Of a stretch of 64,000 nucleotides of DNA, positions 48,911 to 59,603 are shown piece after piece (the first letter of the stretch is position 1; every line of letters begins with the position of its first letter). The notes under the pieces are model-generated. The model was not told where the DNA came from. It saw only the letters and a list, made by a program, of their open reading frames with translations, and did not search any database. This stretch comes from Glandiceps talaboti (lineage: Eukaryota; Hemichordata; Enteropneusta; Spengelidae): contig NC_135565.1 of the NCBI RefSeq assembly GCF_964340395.1, positions 9,913,742 to 9,977,741 on the forward strand. The letters run 5' to 3'. Both the position numbers and the translations under genes were made by a program.

Positions 48911-51040
48911 TGTAGGAAAGAATAGAGAAAATTATAAACAACTAACAAAAAAGATTAACTAGATCAGCACATGATAAGACAAACAATGGTATGAGCAACA
49001 GCATCTATATTCAATCTCACCACACCCCACTTGTGATCATAGTGATGATGCTTCTCCTGCAAATCAAGATTGAAAGGGAATGCCTTGCTGGTTAGGTATC
49101 TCAAAGCATAGTACAGCTTAACGTGCGATCTCTCCTTCCAAAGCCCAGTTAGCCCACACCTATTCAAGTTGTAAAATAAATCTTTTAGATATCATGTTCC
49201 CACACAGACGGACGGACAGACGAATGGCCATAAACTGTTTTTCCTGACGTCCCCCCCCCCCTGGGGGTTACTCCCACCTATTGGGTATACGTATATGTGC
49301 CGCCCTTTGGGGTAGGGTTTTTTGCCCTTTGGTCTAAAATGGGTACTGTCTTTTGAGAGCTAATGAGTCTAAAATGGGGTCCACTTTTCGCAATTTTTAT
49401 ATTTTGTTTGATGGGGTCCTGGAAGGTACTCCTTAATAAATTGTCGACGAGTTCGGGAATGTTCCCCTGCTAATTCACTGGTTGACATTTTCATATCGGG
49501 GACTATGAGATAGCATGCACACCCCCTGAAATGCTTGGTGTAAGATATCGCCCCATAATGCAATGTTATGTTAAATGCGCATGCGCAGCATTGCATTATC
49601 ATTCAACCTTGGTCTGTGGGGTCTTCTAAAAAGTTGAACTGTCGAAAACGGAGTATTGGTTTTTGGTCAAAATTGGTGTAAAATGGGGTCTGGGGTGACA
49701 GCATTGGCCACACATCCCTACCAAGCCTTCGATTCTCAATCACAAAACATGCATGAAACGAGAACTCCGCGCCTTGACTGTATTCCATGCACCATCGTAA
49801 TGATAATCATGATAATGGATAAACATCGCAAACAGTGTAAATGTATTCAATAAACGTTCATTTGTGGCAGTATTTAATAATCCCAATACACTATATAGTC
49901 TCGGTTATCCAGACTCTCACTGCAGAGGGCTCTTCTACGAGACCATCCAGACAAGAATTCTCGTAGGCAGGGCCCCCTCCCTCACGGCGAGTCTGGGAAA
50001 CGCGACTTCTTTTGGGATAGTTGTATGTGTGCGTACCCTGCAGTTTTTCTGAATTGCGTTGCCGCAAACTCGCCATAACATGAGCGACCATTATTGTTAT
50101 GATTCTGAAACGCATTCTTTGAAAGACGGACTTTGATTGGTCGTATTATCACGATATCAATACTTATGAATATATATTGCATATACGTGGAATCCCACTT
50201 TCATAGGCGTAAGATGCGAAAGAAATAACAGCTCTGGTTTGCGAGAATGTATCCACTATTTCTTGTGAGACATCGCAATGTTGGCGATTTTAATATTTTT
50301 TCTCGAATACATAAAAAAAGTTTAGGTTCGGCAGTGAAATGCTAGGTGGGGTCGGATAACCAGAACCAAACAATTATTTTTTTAGGCCTTATCAAAACTG
50401 AGCAAAAACGTTGTGTTTAGATGGAAAGGGGGTTATGCAAGTATTACTTTCTGATCTTCGCACACAGCTGACAGACCAAGTAATAACACTCGAATCACTC
50501 TCGGGAGTCATATTTCGTATCCGACTCAACTTCTGTATGTACGTACCAGGATCACACTTGAACTTAGAGGGAATTAGCTCAGACTATGCACAGTTTGTGT
50601 TTTTAGTCTACACTGGAAACCAAGGCAACACTCAGCATAGCGCCTCGTTCATTGACTTCCCGCGAAGCCAAGTCCTCTTACCAAGTATAGAACTGAAGTG
50701 CCTGTCCCAAGTGTACTTTATTGTGACGTCCTTAAAGTCTAAATTTACATAACGCATGGCCAATGGCCAAATAATTAATGCAATCCATATAGAGCTTTTC
50801 TGGGCGTGATCATGCCCTAAAAGTATTCTCAAAACATTGATGAATGATCACTATGAATCCTAGATATTTATGAAATGCAGACTGTCGTCTCATGTATTCG
50901 AGTATGCTTGGAATCCTGTGTGGTCTGAATCCGATATCCTTGAGACAGTCTTTTGACCTTTCAGTCAAACTAGGCCATGCGATGTTGTTAAAATATTAAG
51001 TTTACTGAAAATATAAATATGTCATCTGTGACACAAGCAT
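48911..51040. other. Upstream region of the CUB/LDLa/PAN gene without recognised coding exon
   Basis: Contains repetitive-looking sequence at 49240-49800 (TGGGGTCTAAAATGGGG-type words recur), dispersed repeat R2 at 49980-50150 and a short CCGACCCTAAAC-type repeat at 50290-50385. The 113-codon plus-strand frame at 50411-50752 has no recognisable domain. A promoter for the minus-strand gene should lie here or beyond, but cannot be placed. Confidence 0.4.
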
Positions 51041-51044
51041 ATAA

Positions 51045-51858
51045 AGGCCAAAAGGGTTGTAAAACATAACCGTCATGCGAAGTTTAAGTTTAATACGTAC
51101 ACGCGGTCTGTGTATAAAACGTCCCGGGCAAAGCGTCCTATATATGAGTGACTAAACTTATCGCTTGTTCACCCACTTTCACTTTGTCCATTCGTCCCAA
51201 TTTCAACTTGTTCCCAAATGAAAACCTGACCTGAAGATCGAAGTTCACTCTATAGTACTAGTGATTTTCTCATCATACGTATGCAGCTAATACAAGCGTG
51301 TACGTGTCGAGGTGCACATGTCCAGTCTCATACAATACATGTAGTTGCTGTTCATCCTAGACATCAACTAGTGCCACCATAGCCATATCCAATCTGATTA
51401 AAATCCGATGTAGATGTCGGCTAATCGTTCATTGCTATTTTACCTTCGTTATTTTGCCTGAATTGACCTTCTTGGTACATGTTTACATTTTTTATCCTGA
51501 GAGGAGGCGATCATGCATGATAAAATATACACTCAGATAAAAAAAAAACGGTTTGCGAGCTTATCAAAAACGTGTTTTTTTAACTAAGTGTATATTTTAT
51601 CATGCATGTCCCGAACTTTACCACAGACATGTGCACCTCGACACGTACACGCTTGTATTAGCTGCATACGTGTGATGAGAAAATCACTAGTACTATAGAG
51701 TGAACTTCGATCTTCAGGTCAGGTTTTCATTTGGGAACAAGTTGAAATTAGGACGAATGGACAAAGTGAAAGTGGGTGAACAAGCGATAAGTTTAGTCAC
51801 TAATACAGGACGTTTTGCCCAGGACCACGACGATTATGTTTTACAACCCTTTATATGG
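51045..51858. mobile_element. Foldback element of about 0.8 kb
   Basis: 51045-51325 is complementary to 51618-51858 (AGTACTAGTGATTTTCTCATC pairs with GATGAGAAAATCACTAGTACT). A second inner pair at 51512-51545 and 51572-51607 (CATGCATGATAAAATATACACT) forms the tip. One side has an extra 180 bases (51331-51511). No open frame is convincing. Target duplication not determined. Confidence 0.65.
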
Positions 51859-52498
51859 GAGAGCCGATGTCACACGTTTATAGTTGATAACATACCCTTG
51901 GCACCACTGTATGTCAGGATGCCGCAACAAAGCTGCAAATGCCTTTGAGATGGCTCTGCTCTGGAAGTATACGTTACGTGGTTTCGACACGTCCTCTCCC
52001 CTCTTATAGGCCATCTTATAGTACCGGTGTAAGTAGGGAAGACGTGTTGAACCTCGCAGCGTATACACCAAGAGCTACCTTTGAGCATATGAACCTCAAC
52101 CAATGCCTTGTTTGCAATTACCTTACTGTATAGCCCCCCCCCCCCCCCGTAACTCCTGTGACCCAGGTGTATGACACTACTGTACCATCTGATTAAGAAT
52201 TATTAAGAGTGACTTGATGAACTTACCTTTCATGTAGTTAATACTCAGGCCTCAAAATTTGACAACCAGAGAAGGGTAGGCAAGCCTGACATCGTGATTA
52301 GGGAGCCTTCAGCCTTACAAGGGGGGGGGGGGGCGAGGAATCGGGGGTGGGTCACATTTTACAAACCTGTTCTTGGGGGAGTGTCATATTTTGCATTACA
52401 ATGTTTTGGAAGGGTCACATTTTACAATCCGTGGTTTTGAGACCAAATTGAAGATTCAATTATTGTCAATTTGTTTTGTGTTTTGAGATGTAAAAGTG

Positions 52499-52872
52499 TA
52501 TGAAAGCCCATTAGGAATACTTACAGAATCAAACAAATAAAACAGTCTCGAGATAATGAGATACTTTCTCGTTATTTTGAGAAATGATCTCATTATCTCG
52601 AGAAACTATCTTGTTATCTCGAAATAATTTCTCGTTATCTCGAGAAATCATCTCATTATCTCGAAAAATTCTTTGTTATCTCGAAAAACTATTTCGTATT
52701 TGGTTATCTCGATATATTTTCTCATCATCTCGTGTATAAGATAGTTTTTCGAGATAACAGAAAATTATGTCGAGATAACAAAATAGTTTTTCGAGATAAT
52801 GAGATAGTTTCTCAAAATAATGAGATGATTTATCTTTATTTCGAGAATTTTTTTGTCCCTAGTGGGCTTTTA
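52499..52872. mobile_element. Foldback MITE with 8-bp target duplication (hAT-like), nested in transposon C
   Basis: TAAAAGTG occurs exactly at 52491-52498 and 52873-52880. The ends (TATGAAAGCCCATTAGGAA and the complement of CCCTAGTGGGCTTTTA) are inverted repeats with small differences. The interior is built from many copies of 'TCTCGTTATCTCGAGAAA', in one orientation on the left and inverted on the right. Confidence 0.7.
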
Positions 52873-53046
52873 TAAAAGTGATATGAGCACTCATCATTTA
52901 TTTTTACGAGCTTTACATGCCAAAATACAAAAATAAATATACATATATTGTAAGAAAATTGTTTAATAAAAGGATGCATGCTGTTGAGTGTACCATCTCA
53001 CCTTATCACTCACACTGTTGTTAAAATATGATTGTGATGGTAGCAG

Positions 53047-53047
<1 letters not shown>

Positions 53048-53101
<54 letters not shown>
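53048..53101. repeat. (GAT)n microsatellite
   Basis: 18 GAT units. The open frame through it reads a poly-Asp tract followed by an acidic Ser/Thr-rich stretch. Probably a repeat artefact. Confidence 0.95.
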
Positions 53102-53103
<2 letters not shown>

Positions 53104-53780
53104 AGTTATGAATGTCATAGAGAACACGGACAGTGATACATGTACTGACTCAAGTAATACCAGTGAGTCAGATTAACGTGACACTGATAATGGCTATACT
53201 GAAGGTGAAGGTGGTGATGATGACAATGATATCAGGGAACTTTTGCAAGTGACCAGATCAGGCTGAGTATGCACAACATGGAAACCATGTTTTAGATACT
53301 AACTAGCTTGTGTATGATTATAAGAGAAAGGCAACTAGCACTGTTTTTAATTTTATATGTACAAATATTGCTTTCTAATACAGAGTCAAAATCATTTAAT
53401 TTGTATGTATACATATAATGGGAATATTGATTAACGTTCAGTATATGCAATTGTCATGGGGAGGGTCATGGTTTACAAAATGTGACAAAGGGGAGGGCCA
53501 CTTCTTACAAATGGAGAATGGGGGGAGGGTCATGTTTTACTTAACAGACCATGTGTGATTTCCTCCGCCCCCCTCCCCTTGTAAATGCTGAAGGCTCCCT
53601 TACGTACGTGTACGTGTCAGGCAGAGGAGGCCGGAAGGGTCTCACGTGACACCCATGTGACCGTTTCGCGATAGAGCATACGCTGATGACCTAGGTGAGT
53701 ACCTCATGCTTTTATCCGTTTTATTAGTACAACTGAACTGAAGTTCAGTAGTGCTATAGGCATCGCTCGGCGTCTGTCTG

Positions 53781-53785
<5 letters not shown>

Positions 53786-53832
<47 letters not shown>

Positions 53833-53850
53833 TGTGTGTGTGTGTGTGTG
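53786..53850. repeat. (GT)n microsatellite followed by a short tandem repeat
   Basis: GT run, then a block at 53876-53950 (ATTGCCATGATATTTGGTGG...) that recurs at 54340-54415. Confidence 0.9.
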
Positions 53851-54499
53851 AACAACCTAAAGTCAAAAACCGCTGAACCTATTGCCATGATATTTGGTGG
53901 GTCCATTACCTTGGGTGTCGAGTTGGGAAATTGTTCAAATGAAAATGATCGCATAAGAAATGTACATTTTACGTTTCAAAATGTGATTTGTTGTATTACA
54001 AAATGCTTTGACTTCAGCCTGAAAATGAAATTTTCTTGTTTTATTGATGCAATGAAATCATTAAATCTTTTATGGGCTACTTTACATGTCAGTGTCAACG
54101 GCGTAAAGATTAAAATCTGTTAAAGGTTGCTTGGCAACCTAGGCCTGTTTTTAGCACAACTGAATTAAATATTAGACACTATGATTAAAACAGGTTCATA
54201 TAAATGCACAATCCTTAGGCATTCAAAAAAAAACAGTTTGTACAAAGAATAAGAAGTCACACATTTTATGGGGAAAGAAAAATCATATCAAGACCTCCAT
54301 GATCATACTGTGTTTGGCAGGTTAAATTTCCTGCATGTACCGATTGCCATGATATTTGATGGGTATATTACTTTGGGTGTCTAGTTGGGAAATTGTTCAA
54401 ATCAAAATGATCTTACTACTGGTGTGTGATTTGGGTCGAAAAATGTAATTTTTGGTCAAAAAACTTACTCAAAAACTATTGGGCAGATCGGTCTGAAAT

Positions 54500-55140
54500 T
54501 TGGTGGGAACATTCTTAGGGGTGTTTAAGAATTCAAAAAATGTTTGCAAATTTGCCAACAAGACCACGCCCATAGCAACAGCCAAGTCATCACATATATT
54601 GCAACGATAACAACAGGGATTAATAGATAATTGAATGAACATTCCAAAAATGTATGTAATTTTTCCTAGCAACAAAACCACACCCATAGCAACAGCCAAT
54701 CGGTGGTGTATTTTACAAATAACCATGGAGATGAATAGTCAATTGAATAAACATTCAAAAAATGTATGTAATTTGCCTAGCAACAAAACCACGCCCATAG
54801 CAACAACCAAATAGTTGCAAAAATAACGATAGGAATTGATAGACAAATGAATAACCATTCAAAAAATGTATGCAAATATGCCTAGCCACATGACCACGCC
54901 AATAGCAACAGCCAAATGATCACATATGTTGCAAAGATAACAGGGATAAATAGACAAATGAATAAAAATTCAAAATGTGCCTAGCAACTAGACCACGCCT
55001 ATAGCAACAGCTAAGTGATCACATATATTGCAAAGATAATAGGGATAAATAGACAAATGAATAAAATTTCAATAATGTATGGATAATCATTCAGCAAATG
55101 AACTTCTATACCTAGCATGGATCAGCATGTGGGAAAACAT
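54500..55140 (-). repeat. Inverted array of the GGGCGTGGTC/TTGCTAGGC repeat
   Basis: Five units containing 'GCAACAAAACCACGCCCATAGCAACAGCC' variants, each about 115 bp. They are the reverse complement of the arrays at 36420-37140 and 45890-46330. Confidence 0.75.
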
Positions 55141-55446
55141 TTTTAAAAACTGTACAGTTGTGCTACAACGCCCTTGGCGCTATTTTTACCATTTGCGTCA
55201 TTAGTCTTTCGTTCAGACGATCACTATTTTTTTAAATGACCATTACGAGTGTAATGCAACATGGTAATCGTGTTTTCAGTTCTTATAGTGTGTCTAAAAC
55301 GAACACAAACTTTGGTACTCGACAAGTCAATGTTATGGATATCTACATTTCCGGGGTTTTCACCTCGGTCGTTTTAACACAAAATTATGTTTCTATGTAT
55401 GCTTTTGTCACTTTTCTACGGAGGCTTAATGAGGACACAGGAGTAG

Positions 55447-56330
55447 GTTTTTTACAGTGGCAGTAGTTTTTTTTACAGTGGCAGTAGTTTTTTACAGTGG
55501 CAGTAATTTTTTTACAGTGGCAGTAGTTTTTTTTACAGTGGCAGTAGTTTTTTTTACAGTGCCAGTAATTTTTTTACAGTGCCAGTAGTTTTTTTTACTG
55601 TGGCAGTAGTTTTTTTAGTGCCAGTAATTTTTTTACAGTGCCAGTAGTTTTTTTTACTGTGGCAGTAGTTTTTTTAGTGCCAGTAATTTTTTTTACAGTG
55701 GCAGTAGTTTTTTTTACTGTGGCAGTAGTTTTTTTAGTGCCAGTAATTTTTTTTACAGTAGCAGTAGTTTTTTTTACAGTGCCAGTAGTTTTGTTTACAG
55801 TGGCAATAGTTTTTTTTACTGTGGCAGTAGTTTTTTTTACAGTGCCAGTAGTTTTTTTTACTGTGGCAGTAGTTTTTTTAGTGCCAGTAATTTTTTTTAC
55901 AGTGGCAGTAGTTTTTTTTACAGTGCCAGTAGTTTTTTTACAGTGCCAGTAGTTTTTTTTACAGTGGCAATAGTTTTTTTTACAGTGGCAGTAGTTTTTT
56001 TTACAGTGGCAGTAATTTTTTTACAGTGGCAGTAGTTTTTTTTACAGTGGCAGTAATTTTTTTACAGTGCCAGTAGTTTTTTTTACAGTGGCAGTAATTT
56101 TTTTAGTGGCAGTAATTTTTTTTGCAGTGGCAGTAGTTTTTTTACAGTGCCAGTATTTTTTTTACAGTGGCAGTAATTTTTTTCACAGTACCAGTAGTTT
56201 TTTTTACAGTGCCAGTAGTTTTTTTTACAGTACCAGTAGTTTTTTTTACAGTGGCAGTAATTTTTTTTTACAGTGGCAGTAATTTTTTTATAGTGGCAGT
56301 AGTTTTTTTATAGTACCAGTAATTTTTTTT
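55447..56330. repeat. 21-22-bp minisatellite, about 40 units
   Basis: Units follow ACAGTG(G/C)CAGTAGTTTTTTT with variation in the T-run length and in GGCAG/GCCAG. Open frames reading VVFFTVA repeats across it are artefacts of a unit length near a multiple of three. Confidence 0.95.
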
Positions 56331-56349
56331 TACCATGGCAGTATTTTTA

Positions 56350-56822
56350 TTTCTTTTAGTTTATACACAACATTTTGAAGCATAGATTCAGACTATAGAC
56401 CTGTTGTCGGTTCCAAGATGCATTGCGCGTCTCTCCATACAATGCCATGTATTCTGTACACGAGGAGGGGTTTGCACGCTACTCAGGGGGATGGTTGTCA
56501 CATGACGGTACCCTGGGTTTACCTGTAAAATCCCACTCTGTCATTGAAGGCATTCATTCTTTGCTCTATAAAATCACCCATAATTAAAGAGATAAACATG
56601 TTTTACCATCATTTCCTGATGAAAAGGTTATTTCAAACGTAATAAAGACAAAACATGACTAAATCTAACAACGCAAGTGACGTCCTCTCGTTCAATGCAT
56701 CTTGTAACCGGAAAATCGACTATACCTGACATGGCCTATCCTGTACCTGACCTGTACTGCGTCTTGTAACGACCTGGCTATCACAGAGCCTTGCCTCGCG
56801 GCCTCACAAGCACTACGCTAAA
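56350..56822 (+). promoter_or_regulatory. Presumed upstream region of the SAM/HECT-like gene
   Basis: Sequence just 5' of the ATG is more GC-rich than its surroundings and CpG-containing (CTTGCCTCGCGGCCTC before the start). No TATA box is apparent. The transcription start is not determined. Confidence 0.3.
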
Positions 56823-56930
56823 ATGGCTACAAGGGCAGATAGTCCCAGTCCCGTTGACGAGGAGTTGCTGGACTTTCTAGCTGGTCGTGGGCTTAGTGAA
56901 GAAAGGCTCATCCGATTCGAAGATGATAAG
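56823..56930 (+). CDS. SAM/HECT-like gene exon 1: start and first half of SAM-like domain
   Basis: ATG at 56823 (context TAAAATGG). 36 codons end RFEDDK at a GTTAGT donor, phase 0. The open frame continues to 57083, but that part breaks the SAM pattern, and splicing to exon 2 restores it. Confidence 0.75.
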
Positions 56931-59603
56931 GTTAGTGTAGATTGTCCTGATGTGGGAAAGGAGGCAGGCCGTTTCTATCAAGATGACTGTGTCCGTGAGT
57001 CACACAAGGCTCTACCTACGGTTCTTTCTCATGAAATGGGCTACTTTTATGGCAAAAAAATTCAACTCGATGAACTTGCTTAATATCCGGTTGTTTTACT
57101 AATATAACTGCCATTTTGTACCCACATTGAGGGAAATTATTGACGACGACGGTGGTGGAAATTTTCAGTCGAAAAGAGCGAAATTTCCAAGCGGCCATTT
57201 TGAAACTGAACGTGCGCCCCGCGCCCCCCCCCCCCCCCCCCCATAAGATACCAATGTCACTGTCACCGATTTTTCAGCAATTTATTATACTGAGCGGTGA
57301 TTTTCTTCATTTTTATGCTCATTTCCATTCCGATGTCTGACTGGAAGCAAACGCTACAAATTCCAACTGGAGAAACTCTAATAGACGCTGAAAACGTTCA
57401 CGATCGATCGACGTAGCGTAGCGTACTAACCGTTTCAAAATGCTATATTTCTTGAGTCTTTTAACTTTAACTTGCTCCGTAATTACTGTTGGAGTTAGGA
57501 AATGCCCGTTATTGTGGCAGGTAAGGCGTAATTTATCAGAAAAATCCACCCCACCCCATACCCTGCACACACAATCAAGCCAGGGGCTATACTTCTAGAA
57601 AATAGAACTGATTAAAACTCTTTTCCCCCTTATAGATTGACAGGCAACTGATACTAGATATGAAAGAGGAGAAGCTGAAGGAATACATTCCTGTATATGG
57701 AGACCGCCTAGCAACAATTACCTTCTGTAAAAGACTGCAGGCAAAAGGAAAAGAAGGTAAAACAGGCCGAAAAAGACAATTGGTGAACAGATTGAGAAAG
57801 AAATTAATGCTTAAAAGCAAGAGTACCACTTCTCATGAGACAGACTCTGAGAGTGAAGATACTGTAAGGCCATGTCAGTCAAGTCTTACTTTCAGACGTG
57901 GTAAAAATAATGGGAAAAGGAGCAGTAGAATGGTAGATATTGCATGGCTTGATTATGATTTTGCCATTCTACAATTCAAGCAAGTCCGTACAAAAAATGG
58001 TGGGGGCACACGGAGAGTATCACTAAGTAGAACTGCCACAAAGGAAGATATTTTATCTGTAGGAACATCTCTGTTTTTTCCAAATGGTGTTTCACCAGCT
58101 GGCAGTATTGAAAATTTTCACCTTGATGTTAAAGATTTCCAGCAGAACAGATTGGATGAAGCCTGTTCAGTTGGTCAGTTGTATGATAAAACTAAATTGC
58201 ACACACTGAAATTTTATATTTCTACAGTGATGAAACATCCCCAAAATGAAACAGATAAGATATCTTCTGATTTGTCAGATAATGTACAGAGTGATACAAC
58301 TCTTCCCGATGTCCTACAGCCAAGCCAACAACGAGTGAACAAGGAGAATAGTACAGAAACAACAGAGAAAGAAAGTACTGCATCAGATGCATTCAACAAT
58401 GAAAGTAGAGTGTCAGTAAATGTTAACGCTGAACTGAATATGGATGATGCTGGTGGAGTGATGGAATCAGGTTCTGAAATTAGCTTTGGACCAATAACTA
58501 ACCTATCAAATACTCCCTTAGATGAGACCTTAGCATATGAGGTACCACTAAACTCATCAGTAGTGGACATTACAGCTGACACAGATTCGTATGAAGAAGT
58601 GCCAGTATCTCCACTGATTACTCTGCATATCCGGAGAGGAAACATCATGGTAGACATGTTGACAGCATTTTCTGATCCACAAATCTTGAACAGTGAAATA
58701 ATTATTGAGAGAGTACTACCTGATGGTACTATTGAAAAGGGTACAGGTATTGGAGTATTGAAGGATACTTTGACAGAGTTTTGGACTGAATTTGCAGAAC
58801 GCTGTACAGTTGGAGAAGGGTACAAGGTTCCATATGTGAGGCATGATTATAACAAATTCAAATGGGAATCAGTAGCCAGAGTCATTGTCAAAGGCTGGAC
58901 TGATGTGAGATACTTTCCAATATTTATTGCACCTGCCTTTATGGAACAAGTAATCTTTGACTCAGAACCACCAAGCTTAGCTCAGATATTTCTGCAATAT
59001 ATGTCTGAAGCAGAAAGATCCGTAGTGAGCCAGGCATTGGTAGACTTTAACTCAGTTGATGACAATGACTTATTGGATGTATTGGGTCAATATGAGTGTA
59101 AAAGTGTGCCTACTTGCAATAACCTCACTGAAATCTTAGAAGAAATTGCTCACAAGGAACTGATACAAAAGCCAGCCTTCATTGCGGAATGTTGGCGACC
59201 AATTTTGTGTCCAACGTTGGCCAAGTATTGTAACAGACAGACTCTTATGGATTTATACAAGAAGATGAATCCAACAGTACTTAAAGTACAAAAACAGCTA
59301 AAGATTCCAGATAACATGAATGCTGAAGAGAATGAAATTGCCAAGTATTTGAAGAAGTATATAATGAGCATGGATTCAACAATGTTGAAAAAATTCCTCA
59401 GATTCTGCACGGGTTCAGATCTTATGCCAGATGAGGAAATTCAAATCACCATGGTGAAACTAGATGGATTAGCAAGAAGACCAGTTGCTCACACATGTGG
59501 CAATGTCCTTGAGCTACCGACAAGTTATGCAGATTATCCAGAGTTCCGTTCTGAGTTTAACTCAGTTCTCAACTGTAGTGTATGGGTTATGGACATTGCA
59601 TAG
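56823..59603 (+). CDS. SAM-like plus HECT-like protein (G2/M-phase E3 ligase-like), two exons
   Basis: Exons 56823-56930 and 57636-59603 join in phase 0 to give 691 aa. Residues about 10-60 form a SAM-like helical domain (VDEELLDFLAGRGLSEERLI, then LILDMKEEKLKEYIPVYGDR). A basic stretch (RKRQLVNRLRKKL) and an acidic Ser-rich stretch follow. Residues 135-235 form a conserved-looking module (VRTKNGGGTRRVS, TKEDILSVGTSLFFPNG). A polar linker follows, then a HECT-like C-terminal domain (about 362-691) ending with FLRFCTGSDLMP and RRPVAHTCGNVLELPTSY. Cys657 aligns with the ubiquitin-accepting cysteine of HECT ligases. Proteins with this layout occur in many copies in fish and aquatic invertebrates, often annotated as G2E3-like. 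Ligase activity is inferred, not shown. Confidence 0.82.
57636..59603 (+). CDS. SAM/HECT-like gene exon 2: rest of the protein
   Basis: Acceptor CCCCCTTATAG at 57635. It starts IDRQLILDMK in phase 0 and is uninterrupted for 655 codons to TAG at 59601-59603. The long intact single exon in such a degraded neighbourhood shows that it is, or was recently, under selection. Confidence 0.9.
   Translation: MDRQLILDMKEEKLKEYIPVYGDRLATITFCKRLQAKGKEGKTGRKRQLVNRLRKKLMLKSKSTTSHETDSESEDTVRPCQSSLTFRRGKNNGKRSSRMVDIAWLDYDFAILQFKQVRTKNGGGTRRVSLSRTATKEDILSVGTSLFFPNGVSPAGSIENFHLDVKDFQQNRLDEACSVGQLYDKTKLHTLKFYISTVMKHPQNETDKISSDLSDNVQSDTTLPDVLQPSQQRVNKENSTETTEKESTASDAFNNESRVSVNVNAELNMDDAGGVMESGSEISFGPITNLSNTPLDETLAYEVPLNSSVVDITADTDSYEEVPVSPLITLHIRRGNIMVDMLTAFSDPQILNSEIIIERVLPDGTIEKGTGIGVLKDTLTEFWTEFAERCTVGEGYKVPYVRHDYNKFKWESVARVIVKGWTDVRYFPIFIAPAFMEQVIFDSEPPSLAQIFLQYMSEAERSVVSQALVDFNSVDDNDLLDVLGQYECKSVPTCNNLTEILEEIAHKELIQKPAFIAECWRPILCPTLAKYCNRQTLMDLYKKMNPTVLKVQKQLKIPDNMNAEENEIAKYLKKYIMSMDSTMLKKFLRFCTGSDLMPDEEIQITMVKLDGLARRPVAHTCGNVLELPTSYADYPEFRSEFNSVLNCSVWVMDIA

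Larger units (their letters stand above)
52301..53599. mobile_element. DNA transposon C: GGGAGCC termini, TTA target duplication
   Basis: Begins GGGAGCCTTCAGCCTTACAA and ends with the complement of GGGAGCCTTCAGCATTTACAA. TTA is on both sides (52298-52300, 53600-53602). Poly-G runs with 'GGGTCACATTTTACAA' and 'AGGGTCATGTTTTAC' units sit inside each end. It contains a nested foldback (52499-52872) and a (GAT)n tract. Same architecture as transposons A and B but a different terminal sequence. Confidence 0.82.

Noticed and set aside
50411-50752. 113-codon plus-strand open frame
   Set aside because: No recognisable domain, starts at a non-ATG codon, no splice context, and flanked by dispersed repeats. 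Not enough to call a gene.
52988-53176. Poly-Asp open frame
   Set aside because: The poly-Asp tract is a (GAT)n microsatellite. The Ser/Thr-rich end is short and lies within a transposon.
55638-56282. Repetitive VVFFTVA open frames
   Set aside because: Produced by the 21-22-bp minisatellite. They have no start context or splice signals, and the frame breaks at unit-length changes.
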